Positions 46,416-55,171 of a DNA stretch of 64,000 bases are shown here, piece after piece; position 1 is the first letter of the stretch; each line of letters opens with the position of its first letter. Below the pieces are notes generated by a model. The model saw only the letters and a list, made by a program, of their open reading frames with translations. It was not told the origin of the DNA and did no database searches. The stretch is from Pseudomonas fluorescens (GTDB lineage: Bacteria; Pseudomonadota; Gammaproteobacteria; Pseudomonadales; Pseudomonadaceae): contig NZ_CABVII010000023.1 in the NCBI RefSeq assembly GCF_902497995.1, forward strand, positions 1-64,000. The letters run 5' to 3'. A program made the position numbers and the translations under genes.

Positions 46416-48224
46416 ATGCCCCATGAAGGCAACCTGTTGCAAGCCGCTGTCGTGTTCCTGTTCGCGGCGGTGCTCACCGTGCCCCTGGCCAAGCGCCTGC
46501 AACTGGGGGCGGTGCTGGGTTATCTGTTTGCCGGCGTCATCATCGGGCCGTCGGTGCTGGGCTTGATCGGCAATCCGCAAAGCGTCAGCCACATTTCCGA
46601 ACTTGGGGTGGTGTTGCTGCTGTTCATCATCGGCCTGGAACTGTCGCCGCGACGTTTGTGGGTGATGCGCAAAGCCGTGTTCGGCGTCGGTCTGGCGCAG
46701 GTGCTGCTGACGGGGTCGGTGATTGGCGTGTTTGCGCTGTTCGTTTTCGGGCAATCGTTGAACAGCGCCATCGTACTGGGGCTGGGTCTGGCGTTGTCCT
46801 CCACCGCGTTTGGGCTGCAGAGCCTGGCCGAGCGCAAGGAGCTGACCAGCCCCCACGGGCGGCTGGCGTTCGCGATTCTGCTGTTCCAGGACATCGCCGC
46901 GATCCCGCTGATCGCCATGGTCCCGCTGCTGGCCGGCGGCGATCACACCACCACCGCTGCCGAAGATTTGAACCACGGCTTGCGGGTGCTGGGCAGCATC
47001 GCAGTGGTGGTGATCGGCGGGCGCTACCTGCTGCGCCCGGTGTTCCGGGCGGTGGCCAAGAGCGGTCTGCCGGAGGTCTCTACCGCCACCGCGTTGCTGG
47101 TCGTCATCGGCACGGCATGGCTGATGAACCTGGTCGGCGTCTCGATGGCCCTGGGTGCGTTCCTCGCCGGATTGCTGCTGGCGGATTCCGAATATCGCCA
47201 CGAACTGGAGGCGCAGATCGAGCCATTCAAGGGCTTGCTGCTGGGGCTGTTTTTCATCAGCGTCGGCATGGGTGCCAACCTCAGCCTGCTGCTCAGCACA
47301 CCGATCGTGGTGCTGGGCCTGACCCTGCTGCTGATCGCCATCAAGCTGCCGCTGCTGTTTGTCGTCGGTCGGTTGGCCGGTGGCCTGGGCAAAGTCAATG
47401 CGATTCGCCTGGGCATCGTGCTGGCAGCCGGCGGTGAGTTTGCCTTCGTGGTGTTCAAGATCGGCCGCGATCAGGGCCTGTTCGAGCCGCGCCTGTACGA
47501 CTTGCTGGTGCTGACGATCACCTTGTCCATGGCCGTCACGCCCTTGCTGTTGCTGTTGTGCGCGCGGCTGGCCAGCCCCAAGGTGCAACCGGTGGTAGTG
47601 CCTGAGCAATTGCGCCAGATCGATGCCGACGCGCCACGCGTAGTGATCGCCGGCATGGGCCGCATGGGGCAGATCGTGGCGCGGATCCTGCGGGCACAGA
47701 ACATCAAGTTCATCGCCCTCGACACCTCGGTGGAAACCATCGAATTGTCGCGCAGCTTCGGCGGCGTGCCGGTGTTCTACGGTGACCCGATGCGCCCGGA
47801 AATCCTCAACGCGGCCAAGGTCGGGCAGGCGGAATATTTCGTCATCGCCACGGACGATCCGGACACCAACATCAAGACCGCCGAATTGGTGCACAGACTC
47901 TATCCGCACATGAAAATCATCGCCCGGGCCCGCAACCGTCAGCATGTACACCGTTTGATGGACCTTGGCGCCGAGGCCATTCGCGAAACCTATTACTCGA
48001 GCCTGGAAATGAGCCGGCGCACGCTGGTCGGGCTGGGGCTGAGCCAGGCTCAGGCGGATGCGCGGATCAAGCGCTTCAAGCATCACGATGAACAGGTGCT
48101 GGAAGCTCAGCATGCGGTGTATGACGATGCAGCCAAGGTGTTGCAGACGGCGCAGGAAGCGCGGGCGGAATTGGCACGGTTGTTTGAGTCGGATCAACTG
48201 GAAGAGCAATCGGCTAAAAATTGA
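46416..48224 (+). CDS. CPA2-family cation/proton antiporter (KefB/KefC-like)
   Basis: The 602-residue inner-membrane protein has about 12-13 membrane segments (residues 1-380) with the CPA2 blocks GYLFAGVIIGPSVLGL, GLELSPRRLW and AFGLQSL, followed by a TrkA-N domain starting VVIAGMGRMGQIVARIL near residue 409 (NAD/nucleotide fold) and a charged tail. It moves K+ or Na+ against protons; the Kef glutathione gate is not seen with certainty. The ATG at 46416 is preferred over TTG 46404, since GGAG lies between them. No KefF/KefG partner gene is adjacent. Confidence 0.9.
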   Translation: MPHEGNLLQAAVVFLFAAVLTVPLAKRLQLGAVLGYLFAGVIIGPSVLGLIGNPQSVSHISELGVVLLLFIIGLELSPRRLWVMRKAVFGVGLAQVLLTGSVIGVFALFVFGQSLNSAIVLGLGLALSSTAFGLQSLAERKELTSPHGRLAFAILLFQDIAAIPLIAMVPLLAGGDHTTTAAEDLNHGLRVLGSIAVVVIGGRYLLRPVFRAVAKSGLPEVSTATALLVVIGTAWLMNLVGVSMALGAFLAGLLLADSEYRHELEAQIEPFKGLLLGLFFISVGMGANLSLLLSTPIVVLGLTLLLIAIKLPLLFVVGRLAGGLGKVNAIRLGIVLAAGGEFAFVVFKIGRDQGLFEPRLYDLLVLTITLSMAVTPLLLLLCARLASPKVQPVVVPEQLRQIDADAPRVVIAGMGRMGQIVARILRAQNIKFIALDTSVETIELSRSFGGVPVFYGDPMRPEILNAAKVGQAEYFVIATDDPDTNIKTAELVHRLYPHMKIIARARNRQHVHRLMDLGAEAIRETYYSSLEMSRRTLVGLGLSQAQADARIKRFKHHDEQVLEAQHAVYDDAAKVLQTAQEARAELARLFESDQLEEQSAKN

Positions 48225-48242
48225 GGTGAATGTGAGGGCCTC

Positions 48243-48308
48243 TTCGCGGGCAAGCCTCGCTCCTACAGGAGTAGTCGTAAATCTGTAGGAGCGAGGCTTG
48301 CCCGCGAA
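48243..48308. repeat. REP-type perfect inverted repeat (26-bp arms)
   Basis: TTCGCGGGCAAGCCTCGCTC with its inverted copy, 14-base loop, between the antiporter and the alkylation repair gene. Confidence 0.85.
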
Positions 48309-48359
48309 GAACGATAACGCGGTGTGTCTGGATAAATAATATCTTCAAAGGAACCAAAA

Positions 48360-49460
48360 ATGGCTGCCGATCAATCCTCCCCCGCCCTCAAGGAAATCTT
48401 CAACGCCGAGCGCCTGCAGCACATCGCCACCGAGATGACCGCGGTCTATCCCGGGTTCAACGCCAAGGCCTTCCTGAAAATGGCCAACGAAGGCCTCGCG
48501 CAATTGTCGATCATGCAGCGCATGGCCAGGGTCAGCGAGTGCCTGCACGCGGTGCTGCCATTGAGTTATGAAGAGACACTCAAAGTGCTTTACGCCCTCG
48601 CCCCGCGGCTGAACAGCGGCTTCGTCAGCATCTCGTTGCCGCACTATGTCGCGACCTACGGTGCCGACACGTTCGAGCTGTCGATGGACGCACTCAAATA
48701 CTTCACCGCGTTCGGTTCATCAGAATTCGCAATCCGCCATTTCCTGCGCAGCGATCTCGAATCCACGCTGGCGCAGATGCACCACTGGTCCCTGGATGCC
48801 AACGAACATGTCCGGCGCCTGGCCAGCGAAGGCAGTCGACCGCGTCTGCCGTGGTCGTTTCGCCTGGAGCGAATCCAGACCGACCCGTCCCTGGCAGCCG
48901 CAATCCTCGATAATCTCAAGGCCGACGACAGCCTGTACGTGCGCAAGTCGGTGGCCAACCACCTCAATGACATCACCAAGGACCACCCCGAGTGGGTGCT
49001 GGACCTGATCGAGCGTTGGTCATTGGAAAACAAGCACACGGCATGGATCGCCAGACACGCCCTGCGCAGCCTGATCAAGCAGGGCAACCAGCGTGCGCTG
49101 GCAATCATTGGCGCGGGCGGCAAGCCTGAGGTAGAGGTCATCGGAGTGAAGGTGGAACCGGCGGTGATTCGCCTGGGCGAAAAAATCAGCCTGTCCTTTA
49201 CCGTGAAATCCACAGTGCCGGACAGTCAGCGACTGGTGATCGACTATGCCATCGATTACGTCAAAGCCAACGGCAGCAGCTCGGCGAAGGTATTCAAGCT
49301 CAAGGCCCTGACGCTGCCAGGCAAAGGCACCGAGTTCATTGCCCGATGCCAGCACATCAAGGAGCTGACCACCCGCCGGCATTACGCCGGCAGGCACGCC
49401 GTGCATAATCTGGTGAACGGTGAGCGCCTGGCCAGCACCGCCTTCGAAATCCTCCCTTGA
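48360..49460 (+). CDS. DNA alkylation repair protein (AlkC/AlkD-type HEAT repeats)
   Basis: The 366-residue cytosolic protein is made of HEAT-like helical repeats (FAIRHFLRSDLESTLAQMHHWSLDANEHVRRLASEGSRPRLPW is the family hallmark, residues about 122-164), followed by a C-terminal beta domain of about 100 residues. AlkC/AlkD proteins excise 3-methyl- or 7-methyl-purines. The combination of HEAT part and C-terminal domain fits AlkC. It is flanked by hairpin repeats on both sides and appears monocistronic. Confidence 0.88.
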   Translation: MAADQSSPALKEIFNAERLQHIATEMTAVYPGFNAKAFLKMANEGLAQLSIMQRMARVSECLHAVLPLSYEETLKVLYALAPRLNSGFVSISLPHYVATYGADTFELSMDALKYFTAFGSSEFAIRHFLRSDLESTLAQMHHWSLDANEHVRRLASEGSRPRLPWSFRLERIQTDPSLAAAILDNLKADDSLYVRKSVANHLNDITKDHPEWVLDLIERWSLENKHTAWIARHALRSLIKQGNQRALAIIGAGGKPEVEVIGVKVEPAVIRLGEKISLSFTVKSTVPDSQRLVIDYAIDYVKANGSSSAKVFKLKALTLPGKGTEFIARCQHIKELTTRRHYAGRHAVHNLVNGERLASTAFEILP

Positions 49461-49481
49461 AATCCCGGTCGCCCGGTACGT

Positions 49482-49563
49482 TGTAGGAGCGAGGCTTGCC
49501 CGCGAAGAACGATAATGCGGTGTTTCAGGCATGACGCCTTCGCGGGCAAGCCTCGCTCCTACA
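49482..49563. repeat. REP-type perfect inverted repeat (25-bp arms) overlapping a gene end
   Basis: TGTAGGAGCGAGGCTTGCCC and its inverted copy, 32-base spacer. Its right arm covers the last codons and stop (TAG at 49559-49561) of the LysR gene. Confidence 0.85.
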
Positions 49564-50455
49564 GGGGAACTGTGCCTAGCAACAAATCCTGTTCGCTCTC
49601 GCACAGCTGCACCACGTAATCCCACAATACCCGCAGCCGCACGGACTTGTGCAACTCGCGCCGCGTGCTGATCCAGTAGCTGCGCTGGATGCTTTCTTGC
49701 GGCAACAACGGCACCAGACCGGGATCGGCACTGGCCATGTAGCACGGCAACACGGCGATCCCCAACCCCGAACGCGCGGCCTGTTGCTGGGCGATGACGC
49801 TGGTGCTGTGGAAGACCACCTGCGGGTTGCGGCAAAAACTGTTGAGGAACATCAACTCCTGGCTGAACAGCAAGTCGTCGACATAACCGATCCAGGCATG
49901 GCGCCCAAGATCTTCGCGGCTGTGCAGCGCCGGCGAGCGGTCCAGATAGTCCTGGCTGGCATAAAGCGCCAGGCGATAGTCGGTGAGTTTGCGCGTGACC
50001 AGCATGTCGGCGGAGGGGCGTTCGAGGTGGATGCTGATCTCGGCTTCGCGGTTGAGGATGCTGACAAAGCGCGGCACCGCTACCAGTTCCACTTCCAGCC
50101 CCGGATAACGCTCGAACAGGCCGTTCATGCGACTGGCGAGGAACATGATGCCCAGGCCCTCCGTGACCCCGACGCGAATCTTGCCCAGGGGCGCGGTGGA
50201 TTGGGTGATCTCTTCCTGGGCCAGCAGCGCGACGTTTTCCATGGCTTCGGCGTGCTTGAGCAGCGCTTCGCCGGCCGGGGTCAGCTCATAGCCCTGAGCG
50301 TGCTGAACGAACAGCGCGGTGCCGAGGCTCTTTTCGATGGCCTCGATGTGCCGGGCCACGGTGGCGTGGGTGGTGTTCAAGCGGCGGGCAGCGGTGAGCA
50401 AACGCCCGCTGCGCTGCAATTCGAGAAAAAACCGCAGGTCATTCCAGTCGAACAT
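49559..50455 (-). CDS. LysR-family regulator of the GMC/MHS module
   Basis: The 298-residue protein has an N-terminal winged helix (DLRFFLELQRSGRLLTAARRLNTTHATVARHIEAIE) and a LysR substrate domain. It is divergent from a GMC oxidoreductase and MHS transporter over about 130 bases, the usual layout for local control. The final residues are encoded by one arm of a dispersed hairpin repeat. The inducer is unknown. Confidence 0.9.
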   Translation of the reverse strand: MFDWNDLRFFLELQRSGRLLTAARRLNTTHATVARHIEAIEKSLGTALFVQHAQGYELTPAGEALLKHAEAMENVALLAQEEITQSTAPLGKIRVGVTEGLGIMFLASRMNGLFERYPGLEVELVAVPRFVSILNREAEISIHLERPSADMLVTRKLTDYRLALYASQDYLDRSPALHSREDLGRHAWIGYVDDLLFSQELMFLNSFCRNPQVVFHSTSVIAQQQAARSGLGIAVLPCYMASADPGLVPLLPQESIQRSYWISTRRELHKSVRLRVLWDYVVQLCESEQDLLLGTVPL

Positions 50456-50588
50456 GAATCATCCTTGAAGCTTCGCTATTAAAGGTGCTGTCTGAAAACG
50501 CACAGCGGCTGCGCAAAAACTAACATTCTTTTGACGAAAGCTAACAACTAGGATGACCGACAACAAGAACAACACTACGAGGTCAGGG

Positions 50589-52235
50589 ATGCAGACTTCC
50601 CTTGATGAGTTCGACTACATCGTGGTCGGGTCCGGGCCGGCCGGTTGTTTGCTGGCCAATCGGCTGTCGGCCAACCCGCAACACCGGGTACTGCTGCTCG
50701 AAGCCGGTGGCCGCGACAACTATGCGTGGATTCACATCCCGGTGGGTTACCTGTTCTGCATCGGCAACCCGCGCACCGACTGGTGCTTCAAGACCGAAGC
50801 GCAGCCCGGGCTGCAAGGTCGCACCCTGAGCTACCCGCGGGGCAAGGTGCTCGGTGGCTGCTCCTCGATCAACGGCATGATCTACATGCGCGGCCAGGCC
50901 GGCGACTACGATGGCTGGGCCGCCGACGGCAACCCCGGCTGGAGCTGGGACGAGGTGTTGCCGCTGTTCAAGAAAAGCGAAAACCACTTTGCCGGTGACT
51001 CGCAGTTTCACGGCGCAACCGGGGAATGGCGGATCGAGCGTCAACGGCTGTCGTGGCCGATTCTGGATGCCTTCCAAAGGGCGGCCGGGCAAAGCGGCAT
51101 CGCCAGCATCGAAGACTTCAACCAGGGCGACAACGAAGGCTGTGGCTACTTCCAGGTCAATCAGAAGGCCGGGATCCGCTGGAATGCGGCCAAAGCCTTT
51201 CTCAAACCGATTCGCAACCGTCCCAATTTCACCCTGTTGACCGGGGTCGAAGTCGACCGTGTGTTGCTGGAGAATGGCCGCGCCTGTGCAGTCAGTGCAC
51301 GCTGGCAGGGCCAGGCGAAAACCTTCAAGGCGCGCAAGGAAATCGTCCTGTGCGCCGGCTCCGTCGGTTCACCGAGCATCCTCCAGCGCTCCGGGATCGG
51401 CCCGCGCCCGCTGCTGCAACGCCTGGGCATCGGCGTCGCCCAAGAGCTGCCCGGTGTTGGCGGCAACCTGCAGGATCACCTGCAGCTGCGGATGATCTAC
51501 AAACTGCAGAACGCCCGCACCCTGAACCAGATTGCCGGCAGCCTGTGGGGCAAGATGGGCATGGGCCTGCGTTACCTGTATGACCGCAGCGGCCCGCTGT
51601 CCATGGCGCCCAGCCAACTCGGCGCTTTTGCCCGGTCGGGGCCGGAGCAGACCTCGGCCAATCTTGAATACCATGTGCAGCCGCTGTCCCTGGAACGCTT
51701 CGGCGAACCCTTGCACGCCTTCCCCGCGTTCACTGCATCGGTCTGCGATCTGCGGCCGCAAAGCCGGGGCCGGGTGGAGATTCGCTCCGCCGATCCGCAG
51801 CAAGCGCCGCTGATTCAGCCCAATTATTTAAGCCATCCAGAAGATTTGCGGGTCGCGGCCGACGCCATTCGCCTGACCCGGCGTATCGTCTCCGCTCCGG
51901 CCCTGCAGGCCTTCAAACCGGTCGAATACCTGCCCGGCGACAGCTTGCAGAGCGAAGAAGAGTTGCACGAAGCCGCCGCGCGCATTGGCACCACGATTTT
52001 CCATCCGGTCGGCACCTGCCGCATGGGCAATGACGCGGACGCGGTGGTCGACGCCGAGCTGCGGGTTCATGGCATCCCCGGCCTGCGCATTGCCGATGCC
52101 TCGATCATGCCGCGCATCACCTCGGGCAACACCTGCTCGCCTACGCTGATGATTGCCGAAAAAGCCGCGCAACTCATCCTCAACCCATCTACAAGGAGCC
52201 TGACCTCACCCATGGAACTGGTCACGAATACCTGA
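50589..52235 (+). CDS. GMC-family FAD oxidoreductase
   Basis: The 548-residue choline-dehydrogenase-like flavoprotein has the FAD motif YIVVGSGPAGCLLANRL at the start, PRGKVLGGCSSINGM near residue 82 (GMC signature 1), GSVGSPSILQRSGIG (signature 2) and HPVGTCRMG with the catalytic His near residue 475. It oxidises an alcohol, not necessarily choline. ATG 50589 with GAGG upstream is preferred over ATG 50553. It is the first gene of a module with an MHS transporter, divergent from a LysR gene. Confidence 0.9.
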   Translation: MQTSLDEFDYIVVGSGPAGCLLANRLSANPQHRVLLLEAGGRDNYAWIHIPVGYLFCIGNPRTDWCFKTEAQPGLQGRTLSYPRGKVLGGCSSINGMIYMRGQAGDYDGWAADGNPGWSWDEVLPLFKKSENHFAGDSQFHGATGEWRIERQRLSWPILDAFQRAAGQSGIASIEDFNQGDNEGCGYFQVNQKAGIRWNAAKAFLKPIRNRPNFTLLTGVEVDRVLLENGRACAVSARWQGQAKTFKARKEIVLCAGSVGSPSILQRSGIGPRPLLQRLGIGVAQELPGVGGNLQDHLQLRMIYKLQNARTLNQIAGSLWGKMGMGLRYLYDRSGPLSMAPSQLGAFARSGPEQTSANLEYHVQPLSLERFGEPLHAFPAFTASVCDLRPQSRGRVEIRSADPQQAPLIQPNYLSHPEDLRVAADAIRLTRRIVSAPALQAFKPVEYLPGDSLQSEEELHEAAARIGTTIFHPVGTCRMGNDADAVVDAELRVHGIPGLRIADASIMPRITSGNTCSPTLMIAEKAAQLILNPSTRSLTSPMELVTNT

Positions 52236-52396
52236 ACACGCCCGCCCTACAGGGGGTTGTGTGTCAGGCACAAACAACATGCACGACAGCGCCAACAGGA
52301 CGTTTACATCCGATACATCGACAGTAGCGGCACCAGGCCCACAAGGCCGGTGCCGACAGTGGAACAACAAAAACAATCACTGTGAGGGATACCGAT

Positions 52397-54019
52397 ATGT
52401 CAGAACATGTTCAGCCACTGGAAGCCGTACGCAGTGCGGGGACCAGCCGCGAGACCCAGAAAGTCATCTTCGCTTCATCGCTCGGGACGGTGTTCGAGTG
52501 GTACGACTTTTTCCTCTACGGCGCCCTCGCGGCGGTCATCAGCAAACAGTTTTTCGCCGGGGTCAACGACACCACCGCATTCATCTTTGCGCTCATGGCG
52601 TTCGCCGCCGGCTTCATCGTGCGGCCATTCGGTGCGCTGGTGTTCGGCCGGCTCGGGGACATGATCGGGCGTAAATACACCTTCCTTGCCACCATCATCC
52701 TCATGGGCGTGGCGACCTTCTGCGTCGGGCTGCTGCCGACCTACGCCAGCATCGGCATCGCCGCGCCGATCATTCTGGTGGTGCTGCGCATGCTTCAAGG
52801 CCTGGCCCTGGGCGGTGAATACGGCGGCGCTGCCACTTACGTCGCGGAACACGCGCCGATGGGCAAACGCGGTTTTCACACCAGCTGGATTCAGTCCACG
52901 GCAACCCTCGGTTTGCTGCTGTCACTGCTGGTGGTCCTGGCGTGCCGCTACTTCACCGGCGACCAGTTCGAAGTCTGGGGCTGGCGGATTCCGTTTCTGT
53001 TTTCGATCATATTGCTGGGCATCTCGACCTGGATTCGCATGAGCCTGCACGAGTCGCCGGCTTTCGTGAAAATGAAAGAGGAAGGCAAACTCTGCAAGTC
53101 GCCGCTGCGCGATTCCTTCGGCAAATGGGAAAACCTCAAAGTCGTCTTGATCGCCCTGTTCAGCATCAACGCCGGGCAAGCGGTGACCTTCTACGCGGCG
53201 CAGTTCTACGTGCTGTTCTTCCTGACCCAGTTCCTGAAAATGGACCCGGCCCTGGCCAACAGCCTGCTGATCGTCAGCGTGATTATCGGTGCGCCGTTCT
53301 TCATCTTTTTCGGCTGGCTGTCGGACAAGGTCGGGCGCAAACCGGTGCTGATGATCGGCCTGTTGCTGGCCACCGCACTGTACTTCCCGATCTTCAAGAC
53401 CCTGGCCCACTACGCCAACCCGGCCATCGACCAGGCCAGCCGCCAGGCACCGATCACCGTGCTGGCCGACCCGGCTACCTGCACCTTCCAGTTCGACCCG
53501 GTGGGCAAGGCGAAATTCGACAGCCCGTGCGACAAGGTCAAGACCTTCCTGGTCAAACAGGGCCTGCCCTACAGCAGCGCAACGGCACCGGCCGGCAGCG
53601 GCGTGCAGGTCAGCATCGGCGACGTGAAAATCGACGGTTACGACGAAGCGGCCCTGCGCGGCGCCGTGACCCTGGCCGGTTATCCGTCACAAGCCGATAC
53701 CCAGGCGATCAATAAACCGATGATCGTGGCCCTGATTGTGGCGCTGATCATCATCTCCGCCATGTGCTACGGCCCGCTGGCGGCGCTGATGGTCGAACTG
53801 TTCCCGACCCGCATCCGCTACACCTCGATGTCCCTGCCCTACCACATCGGCAACGGCTGGTTCGGCGGTTTCCTGCCGACCGTGTCGTTTGCCCTGGTGG
53901 TGTACACCGGGGACATCTTTTACGGGCTGTGGTACCCGGTGGTGATTACCGGGGTGAGCCTGGTGGTGGGGATGATCTGTTTGCGCGAGACCAAAAACGT
54001 GGATCTGGATAAAAACTGA
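52397..54019 (+). CDS. MHS-family MFS transporter
   Basis: The 540-residue inner-membrane symporter of the metabolite/H+ family has about 12 membrane segments. The start of helix 1 is SLGTVFEWYDFFLYGALA, and the loop motif GRLGDMIGRKYTF lies near residue 88. A soluble insert of about 90 residues (roughly 345-435, containing DPATCTFQFDPVGK) interrupts the second half, as in the longer MHS proteins. It probably imports the substrate of the neighbouring GMC oxidoreductase (inference). GGGAT precedes ATG 52397. Confidence 0.88.
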   Translation: MSEHVQPLEAVRSAGTSRETQKVIFASSLGTVFEWYDFFLYGALAAVISKQFFAGVNDTTAFIFALMAFAAGFIVRPFGALVFGRLGDMIGRKYTFLATIILMGVATFCVGLLPTYASIGIAAPIILVVLRMLQGLALGGEYGGAATYVAEHAPMGKRGFHTSWIQSTATLGLLLSLLVVLACRYFTGDQFEVWGWRIPFLFSIILLGISTWIRMSLHESPAFVKMKEEGKLCKSPLRDSFGKWENLKVVLIALFSINAGQAVTFYAAQFYVLFFLTQFLKMDPALANSLLIVSVIIGAPFFIFFGWLSDKVGRKPVLMIGLLLATALYFPIFKTLAHYANPAIDQASRQAPITVLADPATCTFQFDPVGKAKFDSPCDKVKTFLVKQGLPYSSATAPAGSGVQVSIGDVKIDGYDEAALRGAVTLAGYPSQADTQAINKPMIVALIVALIIISAMCYGPLAALMVELFPTRIRYTSMSLPYHIGNGWFGGFLPTVSFALVVYTGDIFYGLWYPVVITGVSLVVGMICLRETKNVDLDKN

Positions 54020-54030
54020 GGTGAAGACAT

Positions 54031-54073
54031 CTATGTGCGGTTAGCGGTTGGTCCCGCCATGGACCGCACATAG
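54031..54073. terminator. Bidirectional terminator
   Basis: CTATGTGCGGT and ACCGCACATAG form an 11-bp perfect stem between the convergent MHS and Ig-like genes. Confidence 0.75.
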
Positions 54074-54088
54074 ACGTCAGGCTGATGC

Positions 54089-54952
54089 TCACTTCACAGA
54101 AAATTTACGTGGCGGACTTGGATCGGAGACAGCCTCCTGGTAGGTCTGAATGGCCTCAATTTCGCATTCTCCAGCTGGGAGTTGGATGGGTATTTTCCAC
54201 CCCATATCTTTATCAACATCCACCTTGCCCAAACTGACCCGGGGGTTGCCAATCAACCATACTTCCATCGAAGCGCCTTGATACCCGACCCCTTTTACCT
54301 CGATCGACGAAGTAACGTCGCCAGCGGGCGGCGACTGGATGACTGGCTGGAAGGGTTTGACAAAAAAACAAAGAGGTTCAGTCCACGGCGACGTCTCACC
54401 GCTGGAGCGTGAATTGGCTTTAACGCATGTCTTGCCTGGTTGAAGAACGACATCGCCATTTCCCACTTGCCATTCGTAGGTCGAATAGACAGTGCCGGTA
54501 CCGAGCACTTTACTTTCGTCGTCGGCCATCACAACTGTCACTTCGGCGCCGGGTTCACCCGTTCCCTTGAAGGCGGCGGTCTGGCCGACAGACCCTCCCT
54601 GCTCCGGATGGGTGATAACTACTGTAGGCAACTCTACGGTGAAGGTGACTGGCGCCGAATCTTCGGAGTATTCCAGGCCCTGCTCATGTCGAGCGACGAT
54701 ACTGTTTGTGCCGTACGGCATCGCAAATTTCCAGTCCAGCTCACCTCCCCAGGTTCCATCTTCGTTGATTTCAAACTGACTGTTGGGCTCCCACCATCCT
54801 TCGTGGAAATACACCCAGACCTTGGCCGGCGACTTCAAGACACTGCTGCCTGAAATCGGGATTTTCTTTGACGGGTATTTATCGTTGTTTTTTGGGGTAT
54901 TGATTATGGGGGATGGCAAAGTCGGCGCCTTGGTATCTCTTGTCTGGTTCAT
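54089..54952 (-). CDS. Ig-like repeat protein, cytosolic or exported by unknown route
   Basis: The 287-residue protein consists of three beta-sandwich repeats of about 85 residues: (1) PIINTPKNNDKYPSKKIPISGS, (2) VVITHPEQGGSVGQTAAFKGTG, (3) PVIQSPPAGDVTSSIEVKGVG. Each ends in a hydrophobic/aromatic strand. Such repeats occur in pseudomonad adhesin- and toxin-associated proteins. No signal peptide is present with the ATG at 54952 (AAGG upstream). Composition is more AT-rich than the flanks. Function unknown. Confidence 0.75.
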   Translation of the reverse strand: MNQTRDTKAPTLPSPIINTPKNNDKYPSKKIPISGSSVLKSPAKVWVYFHEGWWEPNSQFEINEDGTWGGELDWKFAMPYGTNSIVARHEQGLEYSEDSAPVTFTVELPTVVITHPEQGGSVGQTAAFKGTGEPGAEVTVVMADDESKVLGTGTVYSTYEWQVGNGDVVLQPGKTCVKANSRSSGETSPWTEPLCFFVKPFQPVIQSPPAGDVTSSIEVKGVGYQGASMEVWLIGNPRVSLGKVDVDKDMGWKIPIQLPAGECEIEAIQTYQEAVSDPSPPRKFSVK

Positions 54953-55171
54953 GTCATGGCCCTTCCATAGTTGTTTATAGGAGGTCCGATAGTGCTCTCG
55001 CCACAAAAACCACGTCTACTGTCAGAAGTAACAGTTGACGGAATGCAACGCACATGAAATGGATGTTCCTTGCGCTCCTCACACACCCTCAAATGCGTGA
55101 ACGCACGCTGATTTTTTCGTTAATCTGGTCCGACGCAACCATCGCCCCGCCACTCTCCAGACCGAGGCACC

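Noticed and set aside
46329..48209. 626-residue open frame antisense to the CPA2 antiporter
   Set aside because: It is a GC-driven shadow: rich in His, Gln and Arg, without domains or ribosome site, while the antiporter on the other strand is a clear family member.
8725..49563. Hairpin repeats as a CRISPR array
   Set aside because: The units are scattered, palindromic over their whole length and not separated by regular spacers.
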